A DNA stretch of 64,000 bases, from the NCBI RefSeq assembly GCF_012933445.1, contig NZ_JABBNC010000048.1, forward strand, positions 1-64,000, in the 5' to 3' direction. Made by a program: the position numbers and the translations under genes. This document shows positions 25,882 through 34,738 of the stretch, one piece after another; within the stretch, counting starts at the first letter, position 1; the number at the start of each line of letters is the position of its first letter. Source of the DNA: Actinoplanes sp. TBRC 11911. GTDB taxonomy: Bacteria; Actinomycetota; Actinomycetes; Mycobacteriales; Micromonosporaceae. The notes under the pieces were generated by a model. That model saw only the letters and a program-made list of their open reading frames with translations. It was not told the origin of the DNA and did no database searches.

Positions 25882-26844
25882 ATGACAGCAGAACCCTCCG
25901 CTGCGCTCGGCCAGGCCGCCATCGTGGCCGGGCGGGCGCCGTCGCTGCACAACAGCCAGCCGTGGCATTGGACCGTCGGCAAGGACTCGCTCGAGCTGCG
26001 CCTCGACCCCCGGCGGGTCTTGCGGGCCACCGATCCGCAGGCCCGTCTGGCGATCCTGAGCTGCGGTGCGGCCCTGCATCACGCCCGCTTGCAGCTGGCG
26101 GCGGACGGCTGGTCCGCCGACGTCATCCGGACGCCGGGAGACCCGTTGCTGCTGGCCCGCCTCCAGCTCCGCGGGCGCACATCGACCGACAACGAGGCCG
26201 CGCGTCTGCTGCGGCAGATTCCCCGCCGGCACACCGACCGCCGAGGCCATCCCGGCGCGCCGATCGATCTGCACCGCGTGCAAAGCATCTGCCGGGCCGT
26301 GCGCGGCGAGGGGGCGGATCTCACCAAGCTCTTGCCTCGGCAGCTGTTCGTGCTGGCCGAGGCGGCCGAGAAGGCTCAGGAGGTCGAGGCGGCTGATCCG
26401 GAATGGCAGGTCGAGGTCGCCGCATGGGTGGGCGGCGACCGGCCGTCACGCACTGGCGTGCCCGCCACCGCCCTACCCGCTGACCCGTACCTGCTGACCG
26501 CGCCCGTGCGCACCCTGCGAGGTGCCGGGACGGTGCTGATCGAGCAGTCCTACCAGCATTCCGCCGTTTTCGCCGTCCTGCACACCGTTGACGACGACGG
26601 GGTCGACTGGTTGCGGGCCGGGGAGGCATTGTCCGCCGGATGGCTGACCGCGACCGCGCTCGACGTGGCCGTCCTGCCGCTGAGCGTCGTCACCGAGGTC
26701 GCCGGCAGCCGGGACCGCATCAGCGGACTGCTGAACTGGTCCGGCTACCCGCACCTGGTGTTGCGGCTGGCCATGGAAATGGCCGGGGAGGTGCCGCCGG
26801 CCACTCCCCGTCTGAGGCCCATCGAGTTCATCACGTACGCCTGA
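25882..26844 (+). CDS. Acg-type nitroreductase-fold FMN protein (3 of 3)
   Basis: A 320-aa protein two bases after the second copy, with ribosome site GGAGGAGAGG inside the upstream 3' end. Motifs are APSLHNSQPWHW and RRHTDRRGHPG. The central region is shorter and more acidic than in copies 1 and 2. Co-transcription with them is near certain. A fourth family member lies at 50198. Confidence 0.87.
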   Translation: MTAEPSAALGQAAIVAGRAPSLHNSQPWHWTVGKDSLELRLDPRRVLRATDPQARLAILSCGAALHHARLQLAADGWSADVIRTPGDPLLLARLQLRGRTSTDNEAARLLRQIPRRHTDRRGHPGAPIDLHRVQSICRAVRGEGADLTKLLPRQLFVLAEAAEKAQEVEAADPEWQVEVAAWVGGDRPSRTGVPATALPADPYLLTAPVRTLRGAGTVLIEQSYQHSAVFAVLHTVDDDGVDWLRAGEALSAGWLTATALDVAVLPLSVVTEVAGSRDRISGLLNWSGYPHLVLRLAMEMAGEVPPATPRLRPIEFITYA

Positions 26845-26855
26845 GCGCCGTCCGA

Positions 26856-27131
26856 TCACGATGTCAGGTGCACGGGCCGGTGCGTGAACTGCTCGATGTC
26901 GCCCGCGGTGACGTCGAGCAGTTTGTAGGCCAGATCGGCCAGCGCCCGCGCGGTGGCCAGTTCGTCGCCGATCTCCGGCACCTCGGTGTCGGCCGGCCGG
27001 CGGCGGGCCTCGCCTTCGCCCCGGATGGGCGCACGGGCATCGGTGTGCAGTACAGCCGCCGCATGGGTGAGCCGCTTCTTCTCGTCCTCCGTGATCGTCA
27101 CATCCACGGTCCATGCCCGGGTGTGCAGCAT
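26856..27131 (-). CDS. DUF1876 protein, Rv1738/Rv2632c-like
   Basis: A 91-aa protein reading MLHTRAWTVDVTITEDE, then VPEIGDELATARALADLA and ending FTHRPVHL; this matches the layout of M. tuberculosis Rv1738, a strongly DosR-induced protein whose fold resembles ribosome-hibernation factors. The likely role is helping shut down translation in dormancy (inference from that fold). The start at 27131 has an excellent GAAGGAGGTG site. The frame continues upstream to 28928 as an antisense reading of the next gene, which I reject. Confidence 0.88.
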   Translation of the reverse strand: MLHTRAWTVDVTITEDEKKRLTHAAAVLHTDARAPIRGEGEARRRPADTEVPEIGDELATARALADLAYKLLDVTAGDIEQFTHRPVHLTS

Positions 27132-27189
27132 GACGGCACCTCCTTCGCTTGCTTCACCTCCATCGCAAACCTGAACCACCGCCTCAACC

Positions 27190-27205
27190 AGTGCCATTGG
27201 TCCCT
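27190..27205. promoter_or_regulatory. DevR/DosR-type box, DUF1876 / kinase divergent promoter
   Basis: AGTGCCATTGGTCCCT differs at two positions from the box at 9296. It lies 59 bp from the DUF1876 start and 62 bp from the plus-strand gene. Confidence 0.75.
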
Positions 27206-27266
27206 GGTCGGACAACGGCCGCGAAAGAGAAGGTGAGGGCAGGAGCTGACCGAAGGGAGGCGCGTG

Positions 27267-28742
27267 ATGGGACCGGCATACCGCGCGCAGGTGCTCGAGA
27301 CGCACGCCGCGATCCTGCTCTTCCTGGGCGATCGGGCATACAAGCTCAAGAAGGCCGTCGACCTCGGCTTCCTGGACTTTCGCGACCGCACCGACCGGAA
27401 TGCCGTCTGCCACCGTGAGGTCGAGCTCAACCGCCGCTTGGCCGCCGACGTCTACCTCGGCGTAGCCGACGTGCACGGCCCCGGCGGCGAGCTCTGGGAC
27501 CACTTGGTGGTGATGCGGCGGATGCCGCCCGAGCGCCGGCTGTCCACGCTGATCCGAGCCGGGGCGCCAGTCGAGGACGACCTGCGCCGGCTGGCCCGTC
27601 TGCTGGCGCGGTTCCACGCCACTGCCGACCGCAGCCCGGTGATCGCCGCCGAGGGCACGCGAGCAGCCTTGCGCGGTCGATGGGACGCCACCTTCGCCCA
27701 GCTGCGGCCGTTTCACGACGGGGTGCTGGACGCCGGCGCCGCCATCGAGGTCGAGCATCTGACTCACGAGTTTCTGGCCGGGCGGGAACCGCTGTTCGGC
27801 GAGCGCGTGGAACACGGCCGCATCGTGGACGGCCACGGCGACCTGATCGCCGACGATGTGTTCTGCCTCGACGACGGGCCCCGCCCGCTGGATTGCCTCG
27901 AGTTCGACGACCGGCTGCGATATTTGGACGCCCTCGACGACGCCGCGTTCCTCGCGATGGACATCGAGCACCTCGGCGCCAACGACCTGGCACGGTTGTT
28001 CCTCGACTGGTACGCGGAGTTCAGCGGTGACCCGGCCCCGGCGGCACTGCGCGACCACTACATCGCCTACCGGGCGTTCGTCCGCGCCAAGGTCGCGTGC
28101 CTGCGTCACGAACAGGGTGACCTGTCCGCGACGGCCGACGTCGCCACCTACACCGACCTCACGCTGCGTCATCTTCGCGCCGGGACGGTGCGTCTCGTGC
28201 TGGTCGGTGGTGGCCCGGGCACCGGCAAGACCACGTTGGCCGGCGCATTGGCCGATCGGCTCGGCGCGGTCGTGTTGTCGAGCGACCGGATCCGCAAGGA
28301 GCTGGCGGGTCTCGCACCCGAGATGAGCGCGTCCGCGGCGTACCGCCACGGCATCTACACCACCGAGTGGACCGATCGAACCTATCGCGAGCTGCTGCAC
28401 CGCGCCGAGCGACTGCTGGGGCGCGGTGAGACAGTGATCCTTGACGCGTCGTGGACGGCCGAACGGCACCGCGAGGCGGCACGTGCGCTCGGCGCCGCTA
28501 CACACAGCCGGGTCCGCGAGATTCGCTGCACGGCGGACCGAGCGACTGTCAACGAGCGGCTGGCCCGTCGCGCCGGCGGGATGTCGGACGCGGACGCCGC
28601 GATCGCGTCCGCGATGGCAGCCGCTGTAGCCCCATGGCCGCAAGCCACCGACGTGGCAACCGATCAGCCCGTCGACGACATCCTCGACCGCGCCCTCGCC
28701 GACGTGACACTCGGACGGCCATTGCAGGTCCTCCGGCCCTGA
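27267..28742 (+). CDS. Two-domain kinase: phosphotransferase-like + P-loop AAA, Rv2004c-like
   Basis: A 491-aa protein. The N-terminal part resembles aminoglycoside phosphotransferase-like kinases, with HGDLIADDVFC as the Brenner-type catalytic motif and CLEFDDRLRYLD as the metal-binding stretch. The C-terminal P-loop domain has GGGPGTGKTTLA (about 313-324) and SSDRIRKEL. The same pairing occurs in the DosR-regulated M. tuberculosis protein Rv2004c. Substrate unknown. ATG 27267 is preferred to GTG 27264 for spacing from GAAGGGAGG. Confidence 0.88.
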   Translation: MGPAYRAQVLETHAAILLFLGDRAYKLKKAVDLGFLDFRDRTDRNAVCHREVELNRRLAADVYLGVADVHGPGGELWDHLVVMRRMPPERRLSTLIRAGAPVEDDLRRLARLLARFHATADRSPVIAAEGTRAALRGRWDATFAQLRPFHDGVLDAGAAIEVEHLTHEFLAGREPLFGERVEHGRIVDGHGDLIADDVFCLDDGPRPLDCLEFDDRLRYLDALDDAAFLAMDIEHLGANDLARLFLDWYAEFSGDPAPAALRDHYIAYRAFVRAKVACLRHEQGDLSATADVATYTDLTLRHLRAGTVRLVLVGGGPGTGKTTLAGALADRLGAVVLSSDRIRKELAGLAPEMSASAAYRHGIYTTEWTDRTYRELLHRAERLLGRGETVILDASWTAERHREAARALGAATHSRVREIRCTADRATVNERLARRAGGMSDADAAIASAMAAAVAPWPQATDVATDQPVDDILDRALADVTLGRPLQVLRP

Positions 28743-28793
28743 CCCGCGCCCGGCACGGACGGCAACGTGGAAGACGGAGGAAGGGAGACCGCC

Positions 28794-29687
28794 ATGAGTA
28801 CGCGGATGCGGCTCGCGATCTGTGGTCTGAGCGCCGGGAAAAAGGCCAGGCTGCATCGGATTCTCTACAAGCACGGGCTGGGCAACGGGACAGCGCTGTT
28901 CCTGCCGTACGACCAAGGACTGGAACACGGTCCACGAGACTTCTTCGCCGACCCGATCGCCAGCGACCCGAAGTACATCGTGCGGCTGGCGCTCGAAGGC
29001 GGCTTCAACGGCATCGCCATCCAGATCGGGCTCGCCGAAAAGTTCTACTGGGACTACGCCGGCGAGGTTCCGCTGATCCTCAAGCTCAACGGCAAGACCG
29101 ACATTCCCAGCGACGCCAGCGCGCTGTCACCACTGCACGCGTCGGTCGAGGATGCCGTACGCCTCGGCGCGGACGCGGTCGGGTACACGCTCTACGTCGG
29201 GACTCCAGCGCAGCAAGACGATTTCGCGCAGTTCCGAGGCGTACGGCAGGAAGCGCAAAGGTTTGGCATGCCGTTGATCGTGTGGGCTTATCCGAGGGGC
29301 GAGGCCATCGAACACAAGGGCGGAAAGGATTCGTTCTACGCCGTGCACTACGCCGCCCGGGTCGCCAGCGAACTGGGAGCCGACGTGGTGAAGGTGAACT
29401 TCCCGCACCCGGAGAAGCACGCCGATGTCCCCGCCGAGTACGGCAGCGAGTTCAGCAGCCAAGAAGCCATCGACGAGGTCGTGCGGGCGGCGAACCGGAC
29501 CATGGTGCTTGTTTCCGGCGGGAGCCGGGCGAGCGACGAGGTCATGTTCGAGAAGGCCCAGGAGTCGATGTCGGCCGGCGCCACCGGCCTGATCTTCGGC
29601 CGCAACGTCTGGCAGCGCGATCACGAGGAGTCGTTGCGCTTCGTCGAGCGGTTGCGGCAAATCCTCGCCAAGTACCCGACGCCGTGA
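28794..29687 (+). CDS. Class I (DhnA/archaeal-type) fructose-bisphosphate aldolase
   Basis: A 297-aa DeoC/LacD-superfamily TIM barrel with LPYDQGLEHGP and the Schiff-base lysine in ADVVKVNFPHP. It should cleave fructose 1,6-bisphosphate (or a related sugar phosphate) without metal. Start at 28794 after GGAAGGGAG. It lies in line with the Rv2004c-like kinase and the flavodoxin, probably one operon. Together with gap and ppdK it forms an alternative glycolytic set. Confidence 0.88.
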   Translation: MSTRMRLAICGLSAGKKARLHRILYKHGLGNGTALFLPYDQGLEHGPRDFFADPIASDPKYIVRLALEGGFNGIAIQIGLAEKFYWDYAGEVPLILKLNGKTDIPSDASALSPLHASVEDAVRLGADAVGYTLYVGTPAQQDDFAQFRGVRQEAQRFGMPLIVWAYPRGEAIEHKGGKDSFYAVHYAARVASELGADVVKVNFPHPEKHADVPAEYGSEFSSQEAIDEVVRAANRTMVLVSGGSRASDEVMFEKAQESMSAGATGLIFGRNVWQRDHEESLRFVERLRQILAKYPTP

Positions 29688-29700
29688 ACGGAGACCTGCG

Positions 29701-30210
29701 ATGAAGGCACTGGTCGTCTACGAATCCATGTTCGGCAACACTGAGAAGATCGCCCGGGCGATCGCCGACGGGCTCGGCGACGTACTGGAGGTGACCATCG
29801 CCGAGGCTCGCACGATGCCCTCGGCCGCGGAATACGACCTGATCGTTGTCGGCGGACCAACACACGCGTTCGGCCTGAGCCGGGCGGCGACCCGGCAAGC
29901 CGCGGTCGAGCAGGGCAGCTCCCGGCCGGCCGACGCTGGTCTGCGCGAGTACCTGGACGTGTCACCGATGCTGACCGGCGTAGCGGCGGCCACGTTCGAC
30001 ACCAAGGTCAAACAGCGGTTCGTGCCGGGATCCGCGGCAAGCAAGGCGCACCGGCAGTTACGCAGGCTGGGCTGCCGGATGCTGGCCGCCCCGCAGAGCT
30101 TCCGGGTCGCCGGCACGCCCGGTCCGCTGCTGGAGGGCGAGGTGGAACGCGCACGAGGTTGGGCGGCGGAGCTGGGCGAGGCGATGAAGACCGAACGGCA
30201 TCGCGTCTGA
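29701..30210 (+). CDS. Flavodoxin-family protein
   Basis: A 169-aa protein beginning MKALVVYESMFGNTEKIARAIADGL, where SMFGNTE is the FMN phosphate-binding loop, and GGPTHAFGLS is a second flavin contact. It is probably a one- or two-electron carrier or small flavin reductase. The start follows GGAGACCTGCG, 13 bases after the aldolase stop. It could supply electrons to radical-SAM PflA in the way flavodoxin does in enterobacteria (inference). Confidence 0.85.
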   Translation: MKALVVYESMFGNTEKIARAIADGLGDVLEVTIAEARTMPSAAEYDLIVVGGPTHAFGLSRAATRQAAVEQGSSRPADAGLREYLDVSPMLTGVAAATFDTKVKQRFVPGSAASKAHRQLRRLGCRMLAAPQSFRVAGTPGPLLEGEVERARGWAAELGEAMKTERHRV

Positions 30211-30221
30211 TAGCGGCATAC

Positions 30222-30250
30222 GTCACCGGCCCCTTGCCGGGGCCGGTGAC
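30222..30250. terminator. Terminator hairpin between convergent genes
   Basis: GTCACCGGCCCC / GGGGCCGGTGAC with a TTGCC loop, 12 perfect pairs, after the flavodoxin gene and ten bases before the stop of the convergent lipoprotein gene. Confidence 0.75.
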
Positions 30251-30259
30251 GGCTTAGGG

Positions 30260-30835
30260 TCAATGCGCGACATCCAGATAAATCCGGCCCGGCAGCTCCC
30301 CGACCCGATAGCCCGCTCGGTCCTCAATGCCCAGCGCGATCGAGACATGCCCCTCGAAGTCTCCGACGATGGCGTACGACCGGAGCATCGGGAGGTTCAG
30401 AGGGTGCACTCCGGACACGGTGGCTGTGCCGTTGTCGAGGTGCGCCTGAGCCGGGTGCAGGACGACCAGCAGGTGGTGCGGACCCGGCACGGCAACGGCC
30501 TTGCTGGACGGATCCGCGGTTACGCGAGAGACGTAGCGGACGGAGTAACCGGGTAGCGCTTCGCTGAGGTCGAAGACGATGCGGTCGAAGCCTTCCTCGG
30601 AGTGTGCGGCGGAGCGGACGCGCAGCAACACCGGCACGGGCGGGACCGCGGGGTGGTGGTCGACGGTTCGCGGGCTGGAGCCCCAATGTGGCGGTGTCCC
30701 AGGCGTCGGGGCGGTTGAGGTGACCGCCGGTGACGGTGTGCCGGGACTTGCCGGCGGCGGGGTTCCTGCCGGCGCGCCGGGGCAGCCCGTGAGGAATCCT
30801 GCCAGAATCGCCATCGCGAGAAGGCTGCGAATCAT
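30260..30835 (-). CDS. Lipoprotein with AMIN-like domain
   Basis: A 191-aa protein. The signal peptide MIRSLLAMAILAGFLTGC has an LTGC lipobox (Cys18), a proline/threonine-rich linker runs to about 65, then a beta-rich domain (SEEGFDRIVFDLSEALPGYSVRY) resembles actinobacterial AMIN-like domains. It is probably anchored outside the membrane and may bind cell-wall polymer. Start at 30835 after CGGAGGTCACCG. A longer frame to 31093 lacks a signal and covers the box. Confidence 0.82.
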   Translation of the reverse strand: MIRSLLAMAILAGFLTGCPGAPAGTPPPASPGTPSPAVTSTAPTPGTPPHWGSSPRTVDHHPAVPPVPVLLRVRSAAHSEEGFDRIVFDLSEALPGYSVRYVSRVTADPSSKAVAVPGPHHLLVVLHPAQAHLDNGTATVSGVHPLNLPMLRSYAIVGDFEGHVSIALGIEDRAGYRVGELPGRIYLDVAH

Positions 30836-30915
30836 CGGTGACCTCCGATTTGTGCCCTGCTTACAGCGCACCTCGAAGGACACTCGGCCACCAGTGCCGA
30901 CTGTCCGGCCCGAGT

Positions 30916-30931
30916 CGGGACCAATGACTCT
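30916..30931. promoter_or_regulatory. DevR/DosR-type box upstream of lipoprotein
   Basis: CGGGACCAATGACTCT, preceded by GT; its complement reads AGAGTCATTGGTCCCG. It lies 81 bp from the lipoprotein start and about 180 bp before the DUF1918 gene on the other strand. Confidence 0.68.
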
Positions 30932-31108
30932 GACAATGCCTGCCGCCCTCGACGATGCTTGCAGTGAGCCCATCGGAGTGCCGGAGAACGAGGCGACCGA
31001 GTAGAAGAGACGGCCATCGAGCCGTGCGGCCCACCGTCGCCAAGGCGGACAACGGCCGGCCTCGGACGGCATCCCGGTGGGCCCTGGAGCCACAGGAGGT
31101 GGTCAGTC

Positions 31109-31309
31109 ATGATCGCGCAGGTCGGTGACCGAATCGTCCTTGAAGCGACCCATCTGGGCGACACGCGCCGTGCTGGCGTGATCACCGCCCTGAGCCACGC
31201 CGACGGCGCCCCGCCGTACCAGGTCAAGTGGCTCGACACTGGTCGCACCACCCTGATCTTCCCGGGAGCCGAGGCACGCATCGAGCATCGCTCCTGGGAG
31301 CCGACATGA
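31109..31309 (+). CDS. DUF1918 small protein
   Basis: A 66-aa protein beginning MIAQVGDRIVLEATHLGDTRRAGVI, with YQVKWLDTGRTTLIFPG: a small SH3-like barrel of the DUF1918 family. Often found beside stress genes in actinobacteria; no known biochemical function. Strong ribosome site ACAGGAGGTGGTC. Its stop overlaps the next USP start (ATGA), so the two are translated together. Confidence 0.85.
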   Translation: MIAQVGDRIVLEATHLGDTRRAGVITALSHADGAPPYQVKWLDTGRTTLIFPGAEARIEHRSWEPT

Positions 31310-32178
31310 CCGCGTTCAACGGTGCCCCGATCGTCGTCGGCGTCGACGGTTCCGACCGCGGGCTGGCCGCCGTTGAGGCGGCCGCCGCCGAGGCGGCTCT
31401 GCGCCACCGCCCGCTGCACATCGTGCATGCCCTCGTCTGGGTACCGGCGGGCGTTTCCACCTCTCTTCCGGTGCACCGCTTCTCCTACGAACAGGGCGAG
31501 AAATTCGTGACCGAGGCCGTCGCTCTGGCCGCGCGATGCGCGCCACAGGTGGCGGTCACCTGCGAAGTCGTCCCCGGCGGCCCGGCAATCGTCCTGCTGG
31601 ATGCGAGCCGGCGGGCGTCGCTCCTCGTGATCGGCGACCGCAGCCTCAACAACGGGCTGGCCGAATTGGTGATCGACCCGGTCGCGCTGCGACTGGCAAC
31701 GCACGGCACGTGCCCGGTCCTGGTCATACGAGGCGATGCCCGGGCGGACGGTCCGGTCGTGGTGGGCGTAGACGGGTCACCCGACTCCGTCGAGGCTTTG
31801 GCGTTCGCGGCCGAGGAGGCGGACCTGCGCGGCGCCGAGATGGTCGCCCTGCACGCCTGGGACCGCGCGAACCACACCGAGCTCAACGACAACCTGCCGA
31901 TGACCTCCGAGTTCTGGTCGGACGGCGACGAAGAGCGGCGGGTCCTGGCCGAGTCGCTTGCCGGCCTCGCCGAGAAGTACCCGGACCTGCGGATCAGCCG
32001 TCAGGTGCGCCACGGATCGGCTCGCCGCTTGCTGGGCGACTGGTCACGGTCAGCTCAGCTGGTGGTTGTCGGCACCCGCGGACACCGTGGCCTCACCAGC
32101 GTGGTGCTGGGCTCGGTCGGGCGCCATCTCGTCCATCATGCGGCCTGCCCGACGGCGGTGGTCCGCCACCGGGGCTGA
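31306..32178 (+). CDS. Universal stress protein, two Usp domains
   Basis: A 290-aa tandem USP. The first domain has a weakened signature (IGDRSLNNGLAELVIDPVA), probably poor at ATP binding; the second is intact (VGTRGHRGLTSVVLGSVG). Start 31306 overlaps the DUF1918 stop. The two-gene unit is closed by a strong hairpin. Confidence 0.9.
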   Translation: MTAFNGAPIVVGVDGSDRGLAAVEAAAAEAALRHRPLHIVHALVWVPAGVSTSLPVHRFSYEQGEKFVTEAVALAARCAPQVAVTCEVVPGGPAIVLLDASRRASLLVIGDRSLNNGLAELVIDPVALRLATHGTCPVLVIRGDARADGPVVVGVDGSPDSVEALAFAAEEADLRGAEMVALHAWDRANHTELNDNLPMTSEFWSDGDEERRVLAESLAGLAEKYPDLRISRQVRHGSARRLLGDWSRSAQLVVVGTRGHRGLTSVVLGSVGRHLVHHAACPTAVVRHRG

Positions 32179-32191
32179 CGATGACCGTCAT

Positions 32192-32219
32192 GCCGCGGCT
32201 CGTGGAAACGAGCCGCGGC
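32192..32219 (+). terminator. Hairpin after DUF1918-USP operon
   Basis: GCCGCGGCTCGT / ACGAGCCGCGGC around a GGAA tetraloop, 12 perfect pairs, 13 bases after the stop. Confidence 0.75.
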
Positions 32220-32295
32220 GTCCTTGCGGCTGCCGGCCGATCCCGCCTGGCTGGGCGCCACGACTCGCCAACTCGTGCATGAAACGACGTGTCCG

Positions 32296-33225
32296 CTAAT
32301 GGTCGCTCCGGCCGCGGAGGACCGGCTGACCGGGTCTCTCTGGTGACAGCCACCGGCCCGGGACCAGCGCAACCGGGCAGGTCGCCTGATGAAGAGCGTT
32401 GCGGTTAGCGGACCCGTACAGCAGTTCCGCGAAGCGGCCGCTCTCCCCGATGCCGGCCACCAGCAGGCGGCCCCGCCGCGACGCCCGTTGGATCGTGTAC
32501 GCCATGTCCAGATCGTGGACGACGAGGCGATCCACCGGTACGCCGGGGAACCGCGCGGACCACTGCTGAAGCACTTCAGCGAGCCTGTTGTCGGCCGCGC
32601 CACGCTCGGTGGCGTACCCACCGGGCTTCATCACTGGCGGTGCGCTGTCAGCGGCGCCCGGCCTGGTCCACATGTGTACTGCAACCAGGCGGCTCTCCAG
32701 GAGCTCTGCCTCAGCGAACGCGTACCCGAGCGTACTGTCGCCGGCTGGACGGGCGGACGTCGCGACGACGACCGGCCCGCGCGACGGCACGACGCCGCGG
32801 TGCACCAGCAGCGGGCATGCGCTGTGATGTGCCAGGTAGGCGGTCGTCGAACCCCAGCTGGGTCGGGTGATGACATCGTCCCGATGCCCCACTACGAGCA
32901 GGCGCGCACGCTCGGAGAAGCGAGTCAGTATTGAAGCCGTACCCCCGTCGAGCATTTCGGTACGAATATCCAGGCCGGGAGCCGACAGGCGGGCGCGGCC
33001 AGCCGACACCTCAAGCAGGCGCAGGCCGTCCGCTCGGGAGGGCACCACGCCGCGGCTTCGGAACACGCCGGTGTACTGGCCGGGCCAGACGTGCACGATG
33101 AGTAACGGGATTCCATGGCGGGCCGCCTCCGCCGCGGCAAGATCCACGGCTGCCGGGGCGGTTCGTGAACCGTCCACCCCGACGACGACGGGCAGAATCT
33201 CGGATACCGACACGTCGTTGCGCAT
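32296..33225 (-). CDS. Universal stress protein with divergent ATP motifs
   Basis: A 309-aa two-domain USP, start MRNDVSVSEILPVVVGVDGS. Domain 1 ends in VGHRDDVITRPSWGSTTAYL and domain 2 in AGIGESGRFAELLYGSANRN; both depart from the usual G-x2-G-x9-GS, so ATP binding is doubtful. A 15-residue charged tail follows. Divergent from the degenerate GAF sensor with one shared box. Confidence 0.85.
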   Translation of the reverse strand: MRNDVSVSEILPVVVGVDGSRTAPAAVDLAAAEAARHGIPLLIVHVWPGQYTGVFRSRGVVPSRADGLRLLEVSAGRARLSAPGLDIRTEMLDGGTASILTRFSERARLLVVGHRDDVITRPSWGSTTAYLAHHSACPLLVHRGVVPSRGPVVVATSARPAGDSTLGYAFAEAELLESRLVAVHMWTRPGAADSAPPVMKPGGYATERGAADNRLAEVLQQWSARFPGVPVDRLVVHDLDMAYTIQRASRRGRLLVAGIGESGRFAELLYGSANRNALHQATCPVALVPGRWLSPERPGQPVLRGRSDH

Positions 33226-33282
33226 ATCTGCAGGCTAGGGGCGGTACGGCAAGCTGCGGCACGGCCGGTCGACAGGTCTCGC

Positions 33283-33298
33283 AAGGCCTTTGGTCCCG
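33283..33298. promoter_or_regulatory. DevR/DosR-type box, USP / degenerate sensor divergent promoter
   Basis: AAGGCCTTTGGTCCCG lies 58 bp from the USP start and 85 bp from the sensor start. Confidence 0.75.
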
Positions 33299-33383
33299 TC
33301 GGCCATTCCCCGCGGGGCCCGCCGGTGGAAGACTCGTCGGCGGCGGCGCCTTTTGGGAAGCCGCCCTACGGAGGCGGTACGCC

Positions 33384-34667
33384 ATGACAGATCCCAACGA
33401 TACGAGCGATCCCGTCTCCGGTCTTTCATTCGCCCATGCCGCGCGACTGCAGTTCGACGAAATCCTCGAACAACTGGTGGACAGCGCCCGTCAGGTCCAG
33501 GCCACTCAAGGCCGGCTACGCGGCCTGCTCCGGGCTTACCTGGCCGTCGCCCGGGCCGACAATCTGGACGACGTGTTGCGCCACATCGTCGAGGCGGCCC
33601 GCGCCCTCGTTGATGCTCGCTACGCCGCCCTCGGCGTGGTGGCTGGCGGAGGCCTTGTCCGTTTCATCCACTCCGGCATGGACATCGAAACCGTCCAGCA
33701 GATCGGTCACTTGCCCGAGGGCAAAGGAGTGCTTGGGTTGCTGGTCGAACGGCCCGAACCGCTGCGCCTGCTGAACATCGGTGACCATGTCGCCTCGGTC
33801 GGCTTCCCCGAGCATCACCCACCTATGACGACCTTCCTCGGCGTGCCGATCCGAGTCGCCGACCGCATCTTCGGCAACATCTATGCGACCGAGAAAAACG
33901 GCGGAAACTCGTTCACCGCCGATGACGAGGAACTTCTGCTGGCCTTGGCCGCGGCGGCAGGGGTCGCGATCGAGAACGCCATGGTCGAGGTCGCGACCGA
34001 CCTGCTGGGCGAGGCCGACCTCAAGGCGGTCCTTGGGCGGCTCGTCCGGAGCGCACGGGAAGCGATGGAGGGCTCAGGAGCCCTCGCGGCAGTCCCGACC
34101 GAGGATCCGACCCTTTTCCGGATCATCGCCACGGACGGCGTCTACGAGGGGCGGACCGGTAATGAGCTATCCATCGCTGATTCACTGCTGGACGACGCGA
34201 TCGCCCAGGGCGAGCCGGTCGTCGCGGAGCCGTCACGGCTACCAGCAGGCGTGATCAAGTCCGGCCGTCCCGCGGTCGGGCAGTCAATTGCGCTGCCGCT
34301 GGCGGGCGAGCAGGACACGATCGGCGTCTTGCTCATCTCCAGAGACACGCAGCACGAACCGATCGACAGCCTCGACCGGGACATCATGACGGGCCTGGCA
34401 AGCCAGGCCGCCCTGGTCTTGCGGCTCGCCGACGCGCGGCGCGACAACGAGCTTCTTCGACGGCTGCGAGATCGCGAACAGATCGGCGAAGACCTGCGTG
34501 AACGCGTGATCGAACGGCTGTTCCGGCACGGACTGGCCCTGCAAGGCGCGGCGGACCGGGCCTTCCGGCCGGAAGTCGCCCAGCGCCTACAGGAGCAGAT
34601 CGGCGAGGTGGACGCCATCATCCGCGACCTGCGCGACGCGATCCTCACCATGGGCACCGACGACTGA
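33384..34667 (+). CDS. DevS-like GAF-GAF sensor lacking kinase function
   Basis: A 427-aa protein. GAF-A (about 55-200) retains HHPPMTTFLGVPIRV, with His145 in the heme-ligand position; GAF-B spans about 210-350. A HisKA_3-like helix pair follows (REQIGEDLRERVIERLF), but the phosphoacceptor His is Arg372, and the protein stops at about 427 with no HATPase domain. It cannot autophosphorylate. It could bind gas through heme and modulate DevS by hetero-dimerisation, or be a relic. Start at 33384 after ACGGAGGCGG; the longer frame from 33165 covers the box. Confidence 0.85.
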   Translation: MTDPNDTSDPVSGLSFAHAARLQFDEILEQLVDSARQVQATQGRLRGLLRAYLAVARADNLDDVLRHIVEAARALVDARYAALGVVAGGGLVRFIHSGMDIETVQQIGHLPEGKGVLGLLVERPEPLRLLNIGDHVASVGFPEHHPPMTTFLGVPIRVADRIFGNIYATEKNGGNSFTADDEELLLALAAAAGVAIENAMVEVATDLLGEADLKAVLGRLVRSAREAMEGSGALAAVPTEDPTLFRIIATDGVYEGRTGNELSIADSLLDDAIAQGEPVVAEPSRLPAGVIKSGRPAVGQSIALPLAGEQDTIGVLLISRDTQHEPIDSLDRDIMTGLASQAALVLRLADARRDNELLRRLRDREQIGEDLRERVIERLFRHGLALQGAADRAFRPEVAQRLQEQIGEVDAIIRDLRDAILTMGTDD

Positions 34668-34686
34668 ACCGTTCGGCCCGGCCAGG

Positions 34687-34702
34687 CAGGACTTTGTGCC
34701 CC
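34687..34702. promoter_or_regulatory. DevR/DosR-type box upstream of APC permease
   Basis: CAGGACTTTGTGCCCC ends 36 bp before the preferred GTG of the transporter. The right arm carries TG in place of GT. Confidence 0.72.
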
Positions 34703-34738
34703 TCCGTCGACGGGTGGACATCGCCCACCCTCGACAGG

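Noticed and set aside
26856..28928. 690-codon open frame on the minus strand
   Set aside because: Only its last 91 codons are a real gene (DUF1876). The rest is antisense to the Rv2004c-like kinase, with low-complexity composition typical of GC-rich shadow frames.
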